From an uncultured Microbacteriaceae bacterium (GTDB lineage Bacteria > Actinomycetota > Actinomycetes > Actinomycetales > Microbacteriaceae), in contig CAMLMQ010000200.1 in assembly GCA_946481135.1 (NCBI GenBank), positions 1 through 5,035 on the forward strand: DNA of 5,035 nt, given 5' to 3'. The position numbers and the translations under genes were made by a program. A model generated the notes under the pieces. That model made no database searches. It was not told the origin of the DNA and worked only from the letters and a program-made list of their open reading frames with translations. This document shows positions 4,479 to 5,035 of this stretch, piece by piece (within the stretch, counting starts at the first letter, position 1; every line of letters begins with the position of its first letter).

Positions 4479-5035
4479 ATGAAGCACAGCATCCGGCGCG
4501 GGCTTCTCGCCTCCGCCGCCACCGCGACCGCTCTCGCGCTCGCCGCCTGCTCCGCGCCCGCGGACTCCGGTGGCGGCGACGAGGACTTCGAGCCGCTCAC
4601 CGAGATCAGCCTCCAGCTCCAGTGGCTGCCGCAGGCTCAGTTCGCGGGCTACTACGTCGCCCTCGACCAGGGCTACTTCGAAGCCGAGGGCTTCGACGAC
4701 GTGACGATCGTTCCGTCGGGCGGTGACATCGTGCCGCAGACGGCCCTCATCGACGGCGACGTCGACTTCGCGATCGCGTGGGTGCCCAAGGTGCTCGGCG
4801 ATCTCGAGGCCACGGGCGCCGAGCTGACGAACATCGCGCAGGTGTTCCAGAAGTCGGGCACGCTGCAGGTCTCGTGGGCCGACAGCGGCATCGAGTCGGT
4901 CGCCGACTTCGAAGGCAAGCGCATCGGCTCGTGGGGCTTCGGCAACGAGTGGGAGATCTTCGCCGCGATGGCCGAGGAGGGTCTCGACTCGACGACCGTG
5001 TCGATCACGACGCAGGACTTCTCGATGAACGCCCT
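4479..5035 (+). CDS. ABC importer substrate-binding lipoprotein, NMT1/THI5-like (3' truncated by window)
   Basis: The first 185 residues are visible; the frame is open to the window end and the family is usually about 320-350 residues. A lipoprotein signal peptide is clear: basic MKHSIRRG, an Ala/Leu-rich core, and lipobox LAAC with the lipidated Cys24, followed by an acidic, Gly-rich linker (about 29-38). The mature domain opens with LQLQWLPQAQFAGYYVALDQ (45-64), then GYFEAEGFDDVTIVPSGGD and a DFAIAWVPKVL stretch (96-106), which are hallmark NMT1/THI5-like segments. RIGSWGFGNEWEIF lies further on. The family includes binding proteins for thiamine pyrimidine precursors and related ring compounds. 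The lipobox and adjacent importer genes identify this as the capture subunit and not the Thi5 synthase enzyme. With dihydropyrimidinase in the cluster, a pyrimidine, dihydropyrimidine or hydantoin ligand is the best guess. Start ATG 4479 is supported by AAAGGA. Confidence 0.92.
   Translation, partial: MKHSIRRGLLASAATATALALAACSAPADSGGGDEDFEPLTEISLQLQWLPQAQFAGYYVALDQGYFEAEGFDDVTIVPSGGDIVPQTALIDGDVDFAIAWVPKVLGDLEATGAELTNIAQVFQKSGTLQVSWADSGIESVADFEGKRIGSWGFGNEWEIFAAMAEEGLDSTTVSITTQDFSMNA

Noticed and set aside
4465..4482. Five-codon mini-ORF (ATG 4465, peptide MKGHP) whose stop overlaps the binding-protein start
   Set aside because: No ribosome binding site precedes it, and its AAAGGA codons are simply the ribosome site of the real gene. 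The arrangement is probably chance.
4631..4640. GCAGGCTCAG, a 10-base match to the repeat at the permease 2 start
   Set aside because: It encodes the conserved PQAQ of the NMT1-like motif, and flanking bases do not match the repeat; coincidence of coding sequence.

Overview
The window reads as part of a pyrimidine- or hydantoin-catabolism locus from a high-GC actinobacterium. Third codon positions are almost all G or C, start codons include GTG, and genes are packed with 4-base overlaps. Protein sequence and codon style would suit Micrococcales (for example Microbacteriaceae), but that placement is inference. All recognisable genes lie on the + strand.

Layout: (1) the C-terminal 260 residues of a dihydropyrimidinase/D-hydantoinase (start lies before the window, ends at 785); (2) a 151-base intergenic region (786-936) with a large imperfect palindrome, nested repeats and a stem beside the next ribosome binding site; (3) an LLM-class, putatively F420-dependent oxidoreductase (937-1953); (4) a complete ABC importer core: permease 1 (1959-2849), ATPase (2846-3649) and permease 2 (3646-4431), with ATGA overlaps at both internal junctions; (5) a 47-base gap (4432-4478) with a ribosome binding site; (6) the first 185 residues of a lipoprotein substrate-binding protein of the NMT1/THI5-like family, cut by the window end.

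Working model: the substrate-binding protein captures a pyrimidine-like compound outside the membrane, the two-permease/one-ATPase importer brings it in, and dihydropyrimidinase hydrolyses the reduced ring (5,6-dihydrouracil to N-carbamoyl-beta-alanine, or a hydantoin). The LLM protein belongs to a family whose reaction, as far as I know, has not been established; its tight linkage to both catabolic enzyme and importer suggests a redox step on the same substrate. The transporter substrate and the LLM reaction are inferences from context.

The most unusual non-coding signals are the 68-base palindrome at 814-881, whose two outer blocks are also near-identical direct repeats 52 bases apart (candidate composite operator or RNA switch), and a short dispersed-repeat-like sequence that supplies the first codons of permease 2. 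No tRNA, rRNA, CRISPR array, insertion sequence or classical U-tract terminator is visible.
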